This document shows positions 7,128-7,767 of a stretch of 7,767 nt of DNA, in pieces (the stretch's first letter is position 1; the number at the start of each line of letters is the position of its first letter). The translations under genes and the position numbers were made by a program. Below the pieces are notes generated by a model. It was not told the DNA's origin and ran no database searches. It was given only the letters and a program-made list of their open reading frames with translations. Source of the DNA: Anaerolineales bacterium (GTDB lineage: Bacteria; Chloroflexota; Anaerolineae; Anaerolineales; UBA4823); NCBI GenBank assembly GCA_022865865.1, contig JALHTN010000324.1, forward strand, positions 1-7,767, written 5' to 3'.

Positions 7128-7163
7128 CAACGAGTGACGCAAAATCGCCAGATAATCCTTCTA

Positions 7164-7192
7164 TTGGTTCGCCTGTAATCATGATTTATAAT
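7164..7192 (+). promoter_or_regulatory. Candidate distal promoter of the response-regulator gene
   Basis: TTGGTT (7164-7169) and a perfect TATAAT (7187-7192) are separated by 17 bases on the + strand. The -35 matches only its TTG core. A second TATAAT (7215-7220) lies downstream without a good -35. Both point towards the response regulator starting at 7324. The ACTTGTG at 7193-7199 directly follows this -10. Confidence 0.4.
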
Positions 7193-7232
7193 ACTTGTGG
7201 GATAGTTCCATGGGTATAATATGAACCTGTGG

Positions 7233-7261
7233 TTGACAATTAGGGTACACAAGTCTAAACT
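7233..7261 (+). promoter_or_regulatory. Best promoter of the response-regulator gene
   Basis: A perfect -35 TTGACA (7233-7238), a 17-base spacer, and a -10 TAAACT (7256-7261, four of six matches) form the strongest sigma-70-type promoter seen here. Transcription would start near 7268, giving a leader of about 55 bases with a T8 run (7292-7299) and the AGGAG site. The -10 lies inside the palindrome at 7248-7265, so a bound regulator could block this promoter. Confidence 0.6.
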
Positions 7262-7268
7262 TGTGACC
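7244..7268. repeat. Hyphenated palindrome (possible operator) over the -10
   Basis: CACAAGT (7248-7254) and ACTTGTG (7259-7265) are perfect inverted repeats separated by four bases. The symmetry extends to GGT (7244-7246) and ACC (7266-7268) if one A is bulged. A third copy of the half-site, ACTTGTG, is at 7193-7199. Size and position fit an operator for a dimeric regulator; a hairpin role is less likely because no T run follows directly. Confidence 0.5.
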
Positions 7269-7323
7269 AAGAAAATTATCTGCGAGTTTAATTTTTTTTC
7301 CAGCAATTCTTCAGGAGCAGAAT

Positions 7324-7767
7324 GTGTCTGACTCGCTAGCAAAGAAACCCATCAAGGTCTTGGTAATCGAAGAGAACCAACCCGAATACGCTCCCTGGTT
7401 TCAGGTCGTATCGACTGGTGTAAACACCGATCAATTTGAAGCTGATCGAGTGGCATCCCTATCGAACGCCCTCGCCTTGCTGGAGAAAAAGCCGTTCGAT
7501 GTGATTCTATTGGATCTCGCTCTGCCCGATAGTGTCGGCATTGCGACTTTCTCCCAGATCTGTGTTCGGATCCCTGAAGTCCCCATCGTCGTGACCTCAG
7601 CATTGGAGAATAAAAACCATGCATTTGAGGTCTTAAGAGAGGGTGCGCAGGATTATTTGGTCAAAGGTGAAGTCGATGGAAAACTACTCAGACGCACCTT
7701 ACTCTATGCTATTGAACGCCATCGCTCACGAGTATTGCTCCAACAATTATCTTTTAATGATGAATTA
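7324..7767 (+). CDS. Response regulator with canonical receiver domain, probably receiver-GGDEF diguanylate cyclase (3' end outside window)
   Basis: The frame is open from GTG 7324 to the right edge (148 residues, no stop). AGGAG (7313-7317) lies 6 bases before the GTG and sets the start; ATG 7322 in another frame stops within a few codons. Residues 10-125 form a receiver: strand 1 K-V-L-V-I-E-E-N with the acidic pair Glu16-Glu17, phospho-acceptor Asp64 in V-I-L-L-D-L-A-L-P-D, Thr91 in I-V-V-T-S-A, and Lys114 in D-Y-L-V-K-G. It can therefore be expected to accept phosphate from a histidine kinase. The following helix A-I-E-R-H-R-S-R-V-L-L-Q-Q-L and the final S-F-N-D-E-L resemble the linker and first residues of a GGDEF domain (family pattern D-x-L-T-G-L-x-N-R). 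If so, the full protein would make cyclic di-GMP. The output domain is inference, since the window ends there. The gene is divergent from dnaN and has its own promoter. Confidence 0.88.
   Translation, partial: MSDSLAKKPIKVLVIEENQPEYAPWFQVVSTGVNTDQFEADRVASLSNALALLEKKPFDVILLDLALPDSVGIATFSQICVRIPEVPIVVTSALENKNHAFEVLREGAQDYLVKGEVDGKLLRRTLLYAIERHRSRVLLQQLSFNDEL

Noticed and set aside
6604..7137. 177-codon open frame on the + strand
   Set aside because: It is antisense to dnaN, with low-complexity composition and no domain. It is a shadow frame.
7089..7142. In-frame 18-codon N-terminal extension of dnaN starting at 7142
   Set aside because: The beta clamp family begins at the M-K-V-S equivalent, and the Shine-Dalgarno fits ATG 7088. 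The extension would overlap the likely promoter and is unlike the family.
7193..7235. DnaA-box-like strings (TGTGGGATA, TGTGGTTGA) upstream of dnaN suggesting a replication origin
   Set aside because: Neither matches the TTATCCACA box or its reverse complement closely, no cluster is present, and dnaA is not adjacent.
7085..7342. 85-codon open frame on the - strand across the divergent promoter
   Set aside because: It overlaps the dnaN start, the promoters and the start of the response regulator, and resembles no known protein. It is a chance frame.
7352..7624. 90-codon open frame on the - strand
   Set aside because: It lies wholly opposite the receiver domain, whose motifs are unmistakable. 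It is a shadow frame.

Overview
The window looks like bacterial chromosome with ordinary gene density, short intergenic gaps, and ATG, GTG and TTG starts preceded in most cases by recognisable Shine-Dalgarno sites. The gene set fits a Chloroflexota (Anaerolineae-like) genome: tandem HtrA-type proteases, a stand-alone PEP/pyruvate-binding protein beside a deoxynucleoside kinase, and a dnaN away from dnaA and recF. That assignment rests on recalled family distribution, not on a marker gene, and is tentative. I see no tRNA, rRNA, CRISPR array, insertion sequence or phage gene.

Left block, + strand, 1-1890: an apparent operon of three tightly packed genes. It holds the C-terminal half of an HtrA-like protease with a PDZ domain (cut by the window edge), a compact trypsin-like protease with a full His-Asp-Ser triad but no PDZ, and a LuxR/NarL-type regulator. 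The regulator's receiver-like domain has lost the phosphorylation residues. The first two genes overlap or nearly touch, and the third starts on the stop codon of the second. A 305-base gap (1891-2195) follows and carries a bidirectional terminator-like hairpin between convergent genes.

Middle block, - strand, 5863 down to 2196: a large protein with a PEP-synthase/PPDK-type ATP-grasp domain but no recognisable phosphohistidine or TIM-barrel domain, overlapping by ATGA a deoxyadenosine/deoxyguanosine-type kinase. After a 198-base AT-rich gap comes an Hsp20 small heat-shock protein.

Right block: dnaN (DNA polymerase III beta clamp, - strand, 7088-5955) ends at a strong intrinsic terminator (5890-5919), which separates it from the PEP-binding gene. 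Upstream of dnaN a 235-base divergent promoter region leads on the + strand to a response regulator cut by the right edge. That protein has a canonical receiver followed by a linker that looks like the beginning of a GGDEF domain. Its best promoter (TTGACA-17-TAAACT) is overlapped by a hyphenated palindrome, CACAAGT-N4-ACTTGTG, and one half-site recurs 66 bases upstream.

Most of the window is explained by known families. The points most worth a second look are the orphan PEP/pyruvate-binding protein coupled to a nucleoside kinase, the degenerate-receiver regulator in a protease operon, and the palindrome in the divergent promoter. Nothing here proves a new system.
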